This document shows positions 8,904 through 16,997 of a stretch of DNA of 64,000 nucleotides, piece by piece. The position numbers were made by a program, and so were the translations under genes. The stretch is from Aureliella helgolandensis (GTDB lineage: Bacteria; Planctomycetota; Planctomycetia; Pirellulales; Pirellulaceae): assembly GCF_007752135.1 (NCBI RefSeq), contig NZ_CP036298.1, forward strand, positions 1,240,001 through 1,304,000, given 5' to 3'. The notes beneath the pieces were generated by a model. The model was given only the letters and a program-made list of their open reading frames with translations, had not been told where the DNA came from and made no database searches. The number at the start of each line of letters is the position of its first letter. Position 1 is the stretch's first letter.

Positions 8904-9380
8904 CTAGGGCTGGGCAGGTGTTTCTGGGGCCGCTTCGCCGTCGGCTGGCTGCGATTCGGAGGTGGTGCTCGCTGCAGGGGCCGCCGTTTCAACTTCGGGA
9001 GTTTCCGCTGCAGGTGGTGGCGTACTTCCCGACACTGGAGGAGGCTCAGTTGCACCTCCGGCAGCAGGAGGTGTGCTGCCTAAGTCGGAGCTGTTGATGA
9101 CTTCGGAATCGTTCAATCCGGTGCTCGGTAGCGCACGATCCTTCAGGAAGTAAACGGCTCCAACGCAGAGCGAAATCCAAACAACGGCTACGCCAATCGT
9201 GATGCGTGTGAACAAGTCACCCGCCTTGGTACCAAAAGCGCTTTGGCCCCCTGGGCCACCCAAGGCGCCGGTCAGTCCACCGCCACGACCGCGTTGAACA
9301 AGCACTAGCATGACCAAGAAAAGCGAAGATACGAAGATCGTAATACCAAAAAAGTACTGTGCCAGTGCTGCAAGGAGCAT
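8904..9380 (-). CDS. secG: Preprotein translocase subunit SecG
   Basis: Accessory inner-membrane subunit of the SecYEG channel. Two hydrophobic helices (about 5-28 and 58-78) flank a Gly-rich cytoplasmic loop with the family motif [14 protein letters not shown]...SAFG. At 158 residues it is about twice the minimal size because of a low-complexity C-terminal tail rich in Pro, Ala, Glu, Ser and Thr (from about 95), a common addition in planctomycetes. It lies 72 bases after tpiA and about 80 before yicC; the tpiA-secG linkage is widespread. Window genes yajC and secDF belong to the same export machinery. Confidence 0.92.
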   Translation of the reverse strand: MLLAALAQYFFGITIFVSSLFLVMLVLVQRGRGGGLTGALGGPGGQSAFGTKAGDLFTRITIGVAVVWISLCVGAVYFLKDRALPSTGLNDSEVINSSDLGSTPPAAGGATEPPPVSGSTPPPAAETPEVETAAPAASTTSESQPADGEAAPETPAQP

Positions 9381-9452
9381 GTCCGTTATTCCTAAAGTGA
9401 ACTTGGGTCGATTGAGCTGTTTGAAGTGGGCTCTGCGCGGTGAAGCGTAGAA

Positions 9453-10208
9453 TTAGGTTGCAGCCTTGACGATGGCGGCAAAGCTCTCTGCCTTTAATGC
9501 GGCACCGCCAACCAAAGCACCGTCGATATTGGGTTGGCTGAGCAATTCGGCAGCGTTATCCGGTTTGACACTGCCACCGTATTGAATTCGCAGGGTTTCT
9601 CCGACGGAACTTCCGAAGAGTTCGTTCAGGAGAGTGCGAATCTGGGCGTGAACCGCTTCGGCTTGGGCGGGCGAAGCGGTTTTGCCGGTACCAATAGCCC
9701 ACACCGGCTCATAGGCGATGACCAGCGTGCTGGCTTGTTCGGCGGTTAGACCGGCCAACGAGCCGCGAATTTGGGTGGCGATGACCTGTTCGGTCGTCCC
9801 ACCTTCGCGTTCTTCGAGGGTTTCGCCCACGCACACGATGGGAATCAGCTGGTGGCTGATGGCAGCTAGGAGCTTGGTATTGACGCAGGCATCGGTTTCG
9901 CCGAACAGCTGGCGTCGCTCACTGTGACCGAGAATTACGCAGCGGCAGCCCAGGTCTGTCAGCATGGCTCCGCTGGTTTCACCGGTGAAAGCCCCCTCGG
10001 CAGCATGGTGCATGTTCTGGGCCCCAAGCATTAGGTGGCTGCCCCGCAGTGCGGCGCCCACATCATGCAGGTAAACCGCTGGAGGGCAGACGGCCACGTC
10101 AACTTGGTCACCAGTCGGCAATAAATCCAGCAAACCATGAACCAAGGCGATACTTGTGTCTCGCGACAGGTTCATCTTCCAATTGCCAGCAATAAAGGGC
10201 TTTCTCAA
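9453..10208 (-). CDS. tpiA: Triosephosphate isomerase
   Basis: Interconverts dihydroxyacetone phosphate and glyceraldehyde 3-phosphate in glycolysis. The TTG at 10208 is chosen: it gives MRKPFIAGNWKMN, the canonical N-terminus with catalytic Lys11, a GGAG lies seven bases upstream, and the resulting 251 residues match family length. The longer frame to 10283 adds 25 unrelated residues. The catalytic His is in LGHSERR, the catalytic Glu in AYEPVWAIGTG, and the phosphate loop includes YGGSVKPDN near the C-terminus. It heads the minus-strand housekeeping block. Confidence 0.95.
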   Translation of the reverse strand: MRKPFIAGNWKMNLSRDTSIALVHGLLDLLPTGDQVDVAVCPPAVYLHDVGAALRGSHLMLGAQNMHHAAEGAFTGETSGAMLTDLGCRCVILGHSERRQLFGETDACVNTKLLAAISHQLIPIVCVGETLEEREGGTTEQVIATQIRGSLAGLTAEQASTLVIAYEPVWAIGTGKTASPAQAEAVHAQIRTLLNELFGSSVGETLRIQYGGSVKPDNAAELLSQPNIDGALVGGAALKAESFAAIVKAAT

Positions 10209-10714
10209 AACATGGCTCCAGGTTGGCGGCGGTCGAGCCGCGGAGTTCCTAAAATGTAGAAAACCTCGTAGTGTACTGACCACACCAAAAAACGTCGAGG
10301 CGTTTTGGGGAGGTGGAATGCCAATGTCCGGGTAAAGTTCAACTCCCTAGCCACTGGGGGCTGCCTGTGAGCTGAAATGGGGTGGTTCTACCGGCCTTTG
10401 CCGCAAGAATCGGACCTTTAGGAATTAACTTAGCGACCCAAAGAACCTATTTTCTCAGAATTCGTTGACAGTCGAAATCGCCAGCAACTATATTGCTACT
10501 TGCGGTGAAAGGCGTTGGAGCGTCGAAATGAGCGTGTCCCGACGTTTTTCGGGGACCGATCGAAACTTCAAGATCTGATCCGGCTGGCAATACCCCGATT
10601 CCTAAATCGATGTCCAATGCCAGGCACCACTATTCCATCCACCTTTTCTATACTGCCAAGGCTCTCGACTGCCTCCACCGGTCGCTGGGCGTGCTTGATT
10701 TGAGGTAATGTCGC
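10209..10714. other. 506-bp divergent intergenic region
   Basis: Separates tpiA (minus) from a coiled-coil membrane protein (plus). It holds a near-consensus plus-strand promoter at 10465-10494. The 220 bases between the promoter and the start at 10715 contain only short, unsupported frames, so they are either a long 5' leader or house an unrecognised small RNA. No riboswitch was recognised. Confidence 0.5.
10465..10494 (+). promoter_or_regulatory. Sigma-70-type promoter (TTGACA-N18-TATATT)
   Basis: TTGACA at 10465-10470 is a perfect -35 hexamer and TATATT at 10489-10494 is a near-consensus -10, with an 18-base spacer. Transcription would start near 10501 and run towards the coiled-coil gene at 10715, leaving a leader of roughly 210 bases. 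It is the clearest promoter seen by eye in the window. Confidence 0.6.
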
Positions 10715-11536
10715 ATGACACTGCTGGGAAAAGTTTTCACTGCCATCATCGCCGTTTTGAGCGTCATCTTCTTTGCGCTGGCGGTCGCCGTGAATGCATC
10801 GCACCTGAATCAGAAAGAGATTGCAGATGCTGCGAACAAGCGAGCCACCACCGCTCAAAACAAAAATACGCAGTTGGCCGCTCTACTAGATGAAACCAAG
10901 TCGCTACTGGCGATTGAGCAGATGGCGCGTCGTTCAGCTTTGGCGGCCTTGCAAACTCAATTGGAGCAAGCCAAGACAGAGCTAGAAATGCAGGCGACTA
11001 GCTATGCCGATTTGCTGGCTGCTCACACCGAGTTGGTGCAAACCGAGAAGACAACGCAGCTAGAGCTCAAATCCAAGACCGATGACAACGAGTTGTTGCG
11101 AAAGCAGAATGTCGATGAGACACAGAACAAGAATCAACTGTTCGACCGACTTGTCTCCACCAAGGATCAGTACAATCGCTTGCAAGGCAACTATGAAACG
11201 CTGCTTGCACGACGCGATCAACTGCTCAACGACTTCACCGCAGCCAAGGAAAACCTGGATATCCTAGGAATCAAACCCGATACGCTGCTCGATGGACCAC
11301 CAGCGGTCAACGGCCAAGTTCTGGCGGTGGATACCAGCGGAATGGTTGAGGTTTCCCTGGGACGCGACGATGGCATGCGTGAAGGGTTTACCCTCGACGT
11401 GCATCGCGGTGGCCAGTACCTGGGCAAGTTGAAGGTGCGAACCGTGCGCGACAACAAGTCGGTCGCAGAAATCCTGACTGGCTACCAACGCGGCTATATT
11501 CGCGAAGGGGATCGAGTCGATTCCAAGCTGTACTAA
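10715..11536 (+). CDS. Membrane-anchored coiled-coil protein
   Basis: No named family recognised. The 273-residue product starts with one membrane helix (about 4-27, KVFTAIIAVLSVIFFALAVAV), followed by a long region (about 35-175) rich in Ala, Glu, Gln, Lys and Leu with heptad-like spacing, and ends in a small beta-rich domain (about 190-273) with VLAVDTSGMVEVSLGRDDGMREG, which resembles the beta-barrel ends of envelope coiled-coil proteins such as MreC. The gene sits downstream of a strong promoter and is followed by a hairpin and a 39-residue membrane peptide gene. A structural role in the envelope is inferred from architecture alone. AGGT at 10703 serves as ribosome-binding site. Confidence 0.7.
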   Translation: MTLLGKVFTAIIAVLSVIFFALAVAVNASHLNQKEIADAANKRATTAQNKNTQLAALLDETKSLLAIEQMARRSALAALQTQLEQAKTELEMQATSYADLLAAHTELVQTEKTTQLELKSKTDDNELLRKQNVDETQNKNQLFDRLVSTKDQYNRLQGNYETLLARRDQLLNDFTAAKENLDILGIKPDTLLDGPPAVNGQVLAVDTSGMVEVSLGRDDGMREGFTLDVHRGGQYLGKLKVRTVRDNKSVAEILTGYQRGYIREGDRVDSKLY

Positions 11537-11541
11537 GCCGC

Positions 11542-11563
11542 AACTGTTGTTCCAGCAACAGTT
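11542..11563 (+). terminator. Hairpin just after coiled-coil gene
   Basis: An 8-bp perfect stem (AACTGTTG at 11542-11549 and CAACAGTT at 11556-11563) with a 6-base loop, five bases after the stop codon. No U-run follows, so it is a weak or factor-assisted terminator, or a processing or stability element between this gene and the small gene at 11612. Confidence 0.4.
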
Positions 11564-11611
11564 CACAGTGGACTCCATTCGTTTTGCCAGCATCCTATCG
11601 AGCCAGATCAT

Positions 11612-11731
11612 ATGAGTACCGGAAACCAACCCAAGCATGTTTACAACGTCTACACGGTGATGTTGATTGCCTCAGCTCTCTTCATGCTGGTGGCCTGTGT
11701 GATGATGGGCATGGAGTGGGCGCGAAGCTAA
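11612..11731 (+). CDS. 39-residue single-helix membrane peptide
   Basis: A short open frame from ATG 11612 to TAA 11731. The product begins MSTGNQPKHVYNVYTVML and continues with one strongly hydrophobic segment (about 17-33) ending in EWARS, which fits a small membrane protein with a cytoplasmic polar N-terminus. It lies 75 bases after the coiled-coil gene on the same strand and may be cotranscribed with it. Upstream sequence has only a weak GAG as ribosome-binding site. The clean hydrophilic-helix-charged layout argues for a real gene, but no family is recognised. Confidence 0.55.
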   Translation: MSTGNQPKHVYNVYTVMLIASALFMLVACVMMGMEWARS

Positions 11732-11763
11732 AGCTTGCCCGCCAACCTCATTCGCAAACCACG

Positions 11764-12603
11764 CTAGGCCGTGGTTGAGCGGGTGGCATAGACCATGCTC
11801 AAGCGATCAATTTGGTCCTGCGGTTTGCCCGTGGAGGTCCTAAAGCCGTGGCTCTCCAGCAGGTCCGTGACCGCGGTACCCCCCGCTGGCCCGTCGTGAA
11901 CTTCGACCACAACTTGCTGGATGATCGGCCAATCCGACTCTCGCAAGCCAGCCAGAATGCTTTGTTCAGCTCCCTCGGTGTCGATCTTCAGCAGATCAAT
12001 TCTCTCGACTCCGTACTCGTCGATGATGTTCGCCAATGTCTGCAATTGGCATTCAATCAGCTCGCTGCGCTGATAGTAGCGGCGAATCGATTCTGTGATG
12101 GGGAACCATATCCAGCCAGGAGTCGAACGCACGGCTCTTTTCAGCACAGCTCGACACTGGCTGATCTCTTCCAGGATGAATTCTCGCGACTCTCGGTGGA
12201 ATTCGCGCGCATCGCGCGGATGCATGGTTGAGTTGACGCTGGAAAGCGGGAAGTAGGTGAAGCGGGCCACACCCACTTGTGACGAAAGTCCGCAGTTGAA
12301 GAGCTGAGTGGTTAGATGGTTGTGATGTTGAGAGTTTTGCTTCAGGAGACCGAATGTATCGGGCAAGGGCTCAAAGCAAAATACTCGGGCATCGCCCAAG
12401 CACTCATTCAGCATCAATAGGAAGCAACCAATGTTGGCTCCCACATCGAAGATGCAATCGCCGTTGTTCAATACAATGCCATGCTCGGCGTATAACTTCC
12501 GCTGGAAGATCTCGTCGTCCAGCAGTTTGGCGTTGGCGGTCGAATCACAGACAATCTGCTTTCCGTTGGCAAGTCGGTAAGTGCGCGGTGTCGGTGAAGC
12601 CAT
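11764..12603 (-). CDS. FkbM-family SAM-dependent methyltransferase
   Basis: Predicted O-methyltransferase of the FkbM family, which methylates hydroxyls on sugars, polyketides or other natural products. The SAM-binding motif I is FDVGANIGCF (about 52-61), followed by an acidic strand VFCFEP (about 75-80). A late LLKIDTEGAE motif (about 204-213) is the family hallmark. Between these the protein has an insertion with several Arg and Trp residues (about 135-180). 279 residues from an ATG that is divergent from the sulfatase start, 68 bases away. The substrate cannot be told; carbohydrate is the commonest for stand-alone members. Confidence 0.8.
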   Translation of the reverse strand: MASPTPRTYRLANGKQIVCDSTANAKLLDDEIFQRKLYAEHGIVLNNGDCIFDVGANIGCFLLMLNECLGDARVFCFEPLPDTFGLLKQNSQHHNHLTTQLFNCGLSSQVGVARFTYFPLSSVNSTMHPRDAREFHRESREFILEEISQCRAVLKRAVRSTPGWIWFPITESIRRYYQRSELIECQLQTLANIIDEYGVERIDLLKIDTEGAEQSILAGLRESDWPIIQQVVVEVHDGPAGGTAVTDLLESHGFRTSTGKPQDQIDRLSMVYATRSTTA

Positions 12604-12671
12604 GGTTGTGGGGTTTTAGCGAGAGGAAAGGAAGTTCGTGTAGCTGGAATTGAACGTCGCGCGAGGCTAGG

Positions 12672-14570
12672 ATGGTTCCTTTGAACTATCCAGTGATGAG
12701 GAAATCTAGCGTGACAACCGCAACTCCCAAGCATCGTGAGGGGCAGCCAATATGGCTTGAAGCCTTTGCCGTGACAGGCGTGCAACGCCGTCTGTTGAAG
12801 TCCATTTTGGTTGGACTATTCTATCTAGTTTGTGCGAGCTATGGTCCCGCAGTCGCTAATGCGCAAGCGGCAGAGAACCGACCCAACGTGATCGTCATTC
12901 TGACCGATGATCAAGGTTGGGGAGATTTGAGTTTCCACGGGAACACCAATCTTTCGACACCCAATATCGACCACTTGGCCCAGCAGGGAAGCCGTTTCGA
13001 TCGCTTCTACGTTTGCCCCGTTTGCTCGCCCACCCGCGCAGAATTTCTTACCGGTCGCTACCATCCACGCGGCGGCGTCCATGATACCTCTAAAGGTGGC
13101 GAGCGTTTGGACCTCGACGAACGCACGCTGGCGCAGCATTTTCAAGCAGCTGGCTACCGGACGGCCGCTTTTGGAAAATGGCACAACGGAATGCAGTATC
13201 CCTACCACCCTCGTGGTCGTGGGTTCGATGAATTTTACGGCTACTGCTCGGGACACTGGGGCAACTATTTTTCTCCCATGCTGGAGCACAACGGGGAGCT
13301 GGTACGTGGCGAAGGTTACATCGTGGATGATTTTACCGATCACGCGATCGACTTCATCGAGCAGTCGGCCGACCAGCCCTTCTTCCTCTATCTCCCCATG
13401 CCCACGCCCCATTCGCCCATGCAAGTTCCCGATGCGTTTTGGGAGTCGCACCAGGACCAGACGCTCGAGCGGAAAGGGGCAGAGAAAGACGCCAATGACC
13501 TCAATTTTACGCGGGCCGCGTTGGCCATGGTCGAGTGCATTGACTTGAATGTCGGACGGTTGCTGGACAGAGTCGATCAACTGAAAATCGCGGACAATAC
13601 GATCGTTGTCTTCTTTTGTGACAATGGGCCGAATAATTATCGCTGGAATGGCGGAATGCGTGGACGCAAGGGCTCCACGGATGAAGGCGGTGTCCGATCC
13701 CCCATGTTCATTCGCTGGCCCGAAAAAATTCCTGCAGGAAAGGAAATCCGACAGATCGCCGGTGCCATTGACCTGCTCCCTACACTTACCGACCTCGCTG
13801 AAGTGCCTGTTCAAGGTGGCCACCCGCTCGATGGCGTCAGCCTGAAAGAGAGCCTTTTGCGGGAAGAGGCAGTGCCAGACGATCGGCTCATCTTTTCCCA
13901 TTGGAATCGACGCGTTAGCGTGCGGACGCAACAGTATCGGCTTGACCATCAGGGAAGGCTCTACGACATGCACTCCGACCCCGAGCAAACGGTGGATGTC
14001 GCGACGGAGCATCCTGAATTGACCGAGCGATTGAAGAATGAAGTCAAGCAATGGTCGGGAGAGCTATTGCCAGGCCTGAAAGATGATACCCGGCCCTTCC
14101 CCATCGGGCATCCCGATTTCCCCGTCACGCAATTGCCCGCTCGGGATGGGCAGCCCCATGGCAATGTGATGCGTTCGGCCCGTGCACCCAACTGCTCCTA
14201 TTTTACGAATTGGAACGCGCCCGAGGATTCGATGACTTGGTCGGTGGATGTGCTGAAGGGTGGGCGTTTCGAAGTCGAGATGTACTATGCCTGTCCCCCG
14301 GCCGATGTGGGGGCTGAAATTCAACTCTGCCTGGGCGATGTGTGCATCACCAAGCAAGTAGACGAAGCCAATGATCCACCTGCGACCGGCCTTGAAAATG
14401 ACCGGGCCGATCGTGGATCGGAATCCTTCGTCAAGGAATTTAAGCCGCTGAATCTGGGAGTCCTGGAAATCCCCGCCGGAACCGGTGAGCTCACACTCTC
14501 CGCATCGCACGGTGGAGCCAAGACCAATTTGGAGATGCGGTTGTTCATGTTCCGGCGTGTTGCTGAGTAG
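12672..14570 (+). CDS. Secreted arylsulfatase (formylglycine-type)
   Basis: Hydrolyses sulfate esters, probably of sulfated polysaccharides or glycans, as is typical of planctomycetes. The metal-binding start NVIVILTDDQGWGD (about 72-85) and the sulfatase signature CSPTR (Cys118 to Arg122), whose Cys is converted to formylglycine by a maturation enzyme not in the window, are intact; GKWHNG and CDNGPNNYRW follow. A signal-like hydrophobic segment spans about 43-64, with cleavage near ANAQA. The true start may be internal, for example GTG near 12770, because about 35 residues precede the signal. From about 500 a beta-sandwich-like C-terminal domain (WSVDVLKGGRFEVEMYYAC) may bind carbohydrate. 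Convergent with the MCE gene, 12 bases apart. Confidence 0.9.
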   Translation: MVPLNYPVMRKSSVTTATPKHREGQPIWLEAFAVTGVQRRLLKSILVGLFYLVCASYGPAVANAQAAENRPNVIVILTDDQGWGDLSFHGNTNLSTPNIDHLAQQGSRFDRFYVCPVCSPTRAEFLTGRYHPRGGVHDTSKGGERLDLDERTLAQHFQAAGYRTAAFGKWHNGMQYPYHPRGRGFDEFYGYCSGHWGNYFSPMLEHNGELVRGEGYIVDDFTDHAIDFIEQSADQPFFLYLPMPTPHSPMQVPDAFWESHQDQTLERKGAEKDANDLNFTRAALAMVECIDLNVGRLLDRVDQLKIADNTIVVFFCDNGPNNYRWNGGMRGRKGSTDEGGVRSPMFIRWPEKIPAGKEIRQIAGAIDLLPTLTDLAEVPVQGGHPLDGVSLKESLLREEAVPDDRLIFSHWNRRVSVRTQQYRLDHQGRLYDMHSDPEQTVDVATEHPELTERLKNEVKQWSGELLPGLKDDTRPFPIGHPDFPVTQLPARDGQPHGNVMRSARAPNCSYFTNWNAPEDSMTWSVDVLKGGRFEVEMYYACPPADVGAEIQLCLGDVCITKQVDEANDPPATGLENDRADRGSESFVKEFKPLNLGVLEIPAGTGELTLSASHGGAKTNLEMRLFMFRRVAE

Positions 14571-14582
14571 GCTGGTCCCGTT

Positions 14583-16361
14583 TTAGAGTTTGGCGATATG
14601 CCAGCCCGTGTCGGTGTCAATCAACAATCCGTAAAGTTTACCGGTCGCAGCGGAGATGACCGGTGAACCGGAGAGCTCCGATGGAATGGCAACACCAGGT
14701 GCGATGTCCAGTCCGATTTCTGGATTGACTGCGACGCGCGTACTGTTCAACGCGATGGGTTCGCGGAGTTCTGGATTGACAATCAAGAACACCGCAGCTT
14801 GGTCAAAGGCCGTGGACATGTTGGCACGCGACCAGCGAGACACTGCCAAGCTGTCTGGGATTGCGATCTTGTCGGTCCACGCCTTAGCTCCACTATCCAA
14901 AGGATCAAAATCAAAACTCTCCCCCGCCAATTCGATTTGCACCTCTTTCTGGGATGCAATGGCCTTGGCAATGAAGCTGGCGGGAATTCTTAGCGTTCCG
15001 TCATCGAGTGCAATGGCCCAGCTCTCGATGGTGCGTCGTCGATAGAGTCCTAGAATCGAGTCGCGCCAGCTGGCGACGACCCGGACCGGTTGAGGTCGCT
15101 CCAGTCCTAGTTCTTGGGAGTTGTTCCGATTGACGGCGATGCGAGGCTGCCAGTTCAGCCATTCTTCTTGAGGGGCCGCTTCGAGCATGAAACGATGGCC
15201 TGTGACTACTTGCGACCCAGGTGACTCGGGCGTCGCAAACGCGATACCCCCCCGTATCCAAGAGGAGAGCGATTCCATGGAAACGGTTACTCCGCTGAGT
15301 TTGGCTTCCATCGTAATGCCGCCGATGGCCCACCATTTGGAGTTCTCTCGGACCAGTTCCGCGTATTCGGCCTCGATCGTGACGCTTACCTTGACGGACG
15401 CACCGTCGCTAGCCAATTCGACATTGGAGACTCGCCCCACTTCGAGTCCACGATAGGTCACTGGCGCACTGCGCACGAGCCCAAGGCGGCGAGGGGCGTC
15501 GAGTTCAATTTCGAGCGACCCGTTTTGGCGTGGGAGTGGTGGCGGCTCGGCCAGCCCCACGAACTCGGTTTGCAGCGAGTCGCCGCTCCCCGAGGGTTGC
15601 ATCGCAATGTACCGCCCCCCTAAGAGTGTTTCGATACCTCGGATTTCGGTCAAATCGAGCCGCGGACGTTCAATCCAAAATTGAGTACCCGACTGGGCCA
15701 GATTGCGCGCCGCTTCGGTCAGACGGACTCCAACCCAGACTGCTTCGCCGCTAGCCGACAATTCTACTTCGGTCACTTCGCCGACCGATATACCTCGATA
15801 ACGTACCGGGTTACCGACTTCCAAGCCTTCACCGGCCGGGAATTGAATGCGGAGCTCTGCGGTAGGGCTGTCGGTAAAGGAGAGTGGAGTCTCAAGGCCG
15901 GTGAACTCCGTCTGTCTGGCATTGCCGCTCGGACCAGGGAGGACCCCGATAAACTTGGCTCCCAAGACCGTTTCCAGCCCGCTGATTTGTCCGAGTTGTA
16001 GACGTGGTCGTTGAATCCAAAATTGGCTCCCCGCCACGGCTAAGGACTCATTGCCAGGTGCGATCAGAAGTTTGACTTGGACCCCCTCTAAATGTTCGGT
16101 GAGGTCGATGGAGGTCACTGAACCGACGTCGATACCACGGTAGCGCAGCGTGTCGCCCGGTTTCAATCCATGTCCCTCATCGAAGTGCAAGCGGATCGAG
16201 AGCCCTTGGGATTGGAAACTCTGGACGGTCAAGCCGATTGCCAGTAGTACGCAGATGCCGGTCAACCACCACAGTCGCGTTTGCAAACGGCTACCGGCAA
16301 TACTCTGCGGCGAGCGGAGCGAGGCTTGGGGGATGTCGGAGGGGAAGGCTGGCTCTGTCAT
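14583..16361 (-). CDS. PqiB-like MCE-domain protein with protease-like C-terminus
   Basis: Predicted phospholipid-transport protein of the MCE family (PqiB/YebT/MlaD). One N-terminal membrane helix (about 28-48) anchors it; three MCE domains follow (about 53-145, 165-255 and 275-375), each with a YRGIxVG core and the first two with FWIxRPRL. Where PqiB has a coiled-coil needle, this protein has about 190 residues of other sequence. The last 60 (VAVNPEIGLDIAPGVAIP then SGSPVISAATGKLYGLLID) resemble the end of a trypsin-fold protease (GxSGxP and the following strand). The substrate Ser would be in SELSGSP. 592 residues; its ATG abuts the stop of the PqiA-like gene. Function in lipid transport between membranes is inferred from family. 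Confidence 0.85.
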   Translation of the reverse strand: MTEPAFPSDIPQASLRSPQSIAGSRLQTRLWWLTGICVLLAIGLTVQSFQSQGLSIRLHFDEGHGLKPGDTLRYRGIDVGSVTSIDLTEHLEGVQVKLLIAPGNESLAVAGSQFWIQRPRLQLGQISGLETVLGAKFIGVLPGPSGNARQTEFTGLETPLSFTDSPTAELRIQFPAGEGLEVGNPVRYRGISVGEVTEVELSASGEAVWVGVRLTEAARNLAQSGTQFWIERPRLDLTEIRGIETLLGGRYIAMQPSGSGDSLQTEFVGLAEPPPLPRQNGSLEIELDAPRRLGLVRSAPVTYRGLEVGRVSNVELASDGASVKVSVTIEAEYAELVRENSKWWAIGGITMEAKLSGVTVSMESLSSWIRGGIAFATPESPGSQVVTGHRFMLEAAPQEEWLNWQPRIAVNRNNSQELGLERPQPVRVVASWRDSILGLYRRRTIESWAIALDDGTLRIPASFIAKAIASQKEVQIELAGESFDFDPLDSGAKAWTDKIAIPDSLAVSRWSRANMSTAFDQAAVFLIVNPELREPIALNSTRVAVNPEIGLDIAPGVAIPSELSGSPVISAATGKLYGLLIDTDTGWHIAKL

Positions 16362-16994
16362 TTAGCTAGGTTCATTTCTCTTTCGACCGGAGTCGGTTGC
16401 ATCCCAAATCGCGTGCGGATCAAACAGTATTGAGGCGGTTAAACTCATCACGACGCACAGCACAAAGGCAAAGACGGCTGGCCCCAATTGAAAGGACACA
16501 ATATCTCCCAGTTTCACCAGGGTGACGAGCAGTGCTAGCAGCAGAACATCCATCATGCTCCAGCGCCCCGTCCATTCTACGAGTCGGTAGGTCCAAGCTT
16601 GATGCTGGCGACGCGTCAGGCCCATGTAGCTCAGCTCCAGCAAGGCCAGCAGTTTTACGAGGGGCAGAATGATGGAGAATAGCAGGACCACCAAGCCTAC
16701 GAAAAGGTTGCCATGCCAGATCAGGTCGATCGTCCCGCCGAGCAGGCTGGCAGTATGGTGATGGCCCAGCTTTTCGATTTCCAAAATGGGCAAAAGGATA
16801 GCTGGCAAATAAACAGCGAGCCCACCCAGGGCGGCGGCAAAGCAGCGTGCGGAACTGCGAACACCGCTGCGTCGTCCGGTATCGATCGTCGAGTGGCAGC
16901 GGATGCAAGCCGCCTCTTGCTTCGGATCGAGCGGAGGAATGGCGTGCACCAACCCGCAGCAATGACAGGCTCTCAAGCGATCGGAGACTGGCAT
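16362..16994 (-). CDS. PqiA-like integral membrane protein
   Basis: Inner-membrane partner of MCE proteins in the PqiA family. A zinc-ribbon opens the protein (CHCCG at about 10-14 and CIRCHS at about 31-36), followed by four predicted membrane helices (about 50-70, 90-115, 135-160 and 170-195). At 210 residues it is a single PqiA unit, half of the duplicated E. coli protein of about 417. It begins three bases after the stop of the upstream zinc-ribbon gene and abuts the MCE gene downstream, so the three are probably one transcript. Confidence 0.85.
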   Translation of the reverse strand: MPVSDRLRACHCCGLVHAIPPLDPKQEAACIRCHSTIDTGRRSGVRSSARCFAAALGGLAVYLPAILLPILEIEKLGHHHTASLLGGTIDLIWHGNLFVGLVVLLFSIILPLVKLLALLELSYMGLTRRQHQAWTYRLVEWTGRWSMMDVLLLALLVTLVKLGDIVSFQLGPAVFAFVLCVVMSLTASILFDPHAIWDATDSGRKRNEPS

Positions 16995-16997
16995 GGT

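Noticed and set aside
10515-10703. 62-codon plus frame in the tpiA leader
   Set aside because: No family, TTG start without ribosome-binding site, and no conservation evidence.
12825-14051. 408-codon minus frame opposite the sulfatase
   Set aside because: It is the reverse complement of a conserved enzyme whose catalytic motifs are intact on the plus strand.
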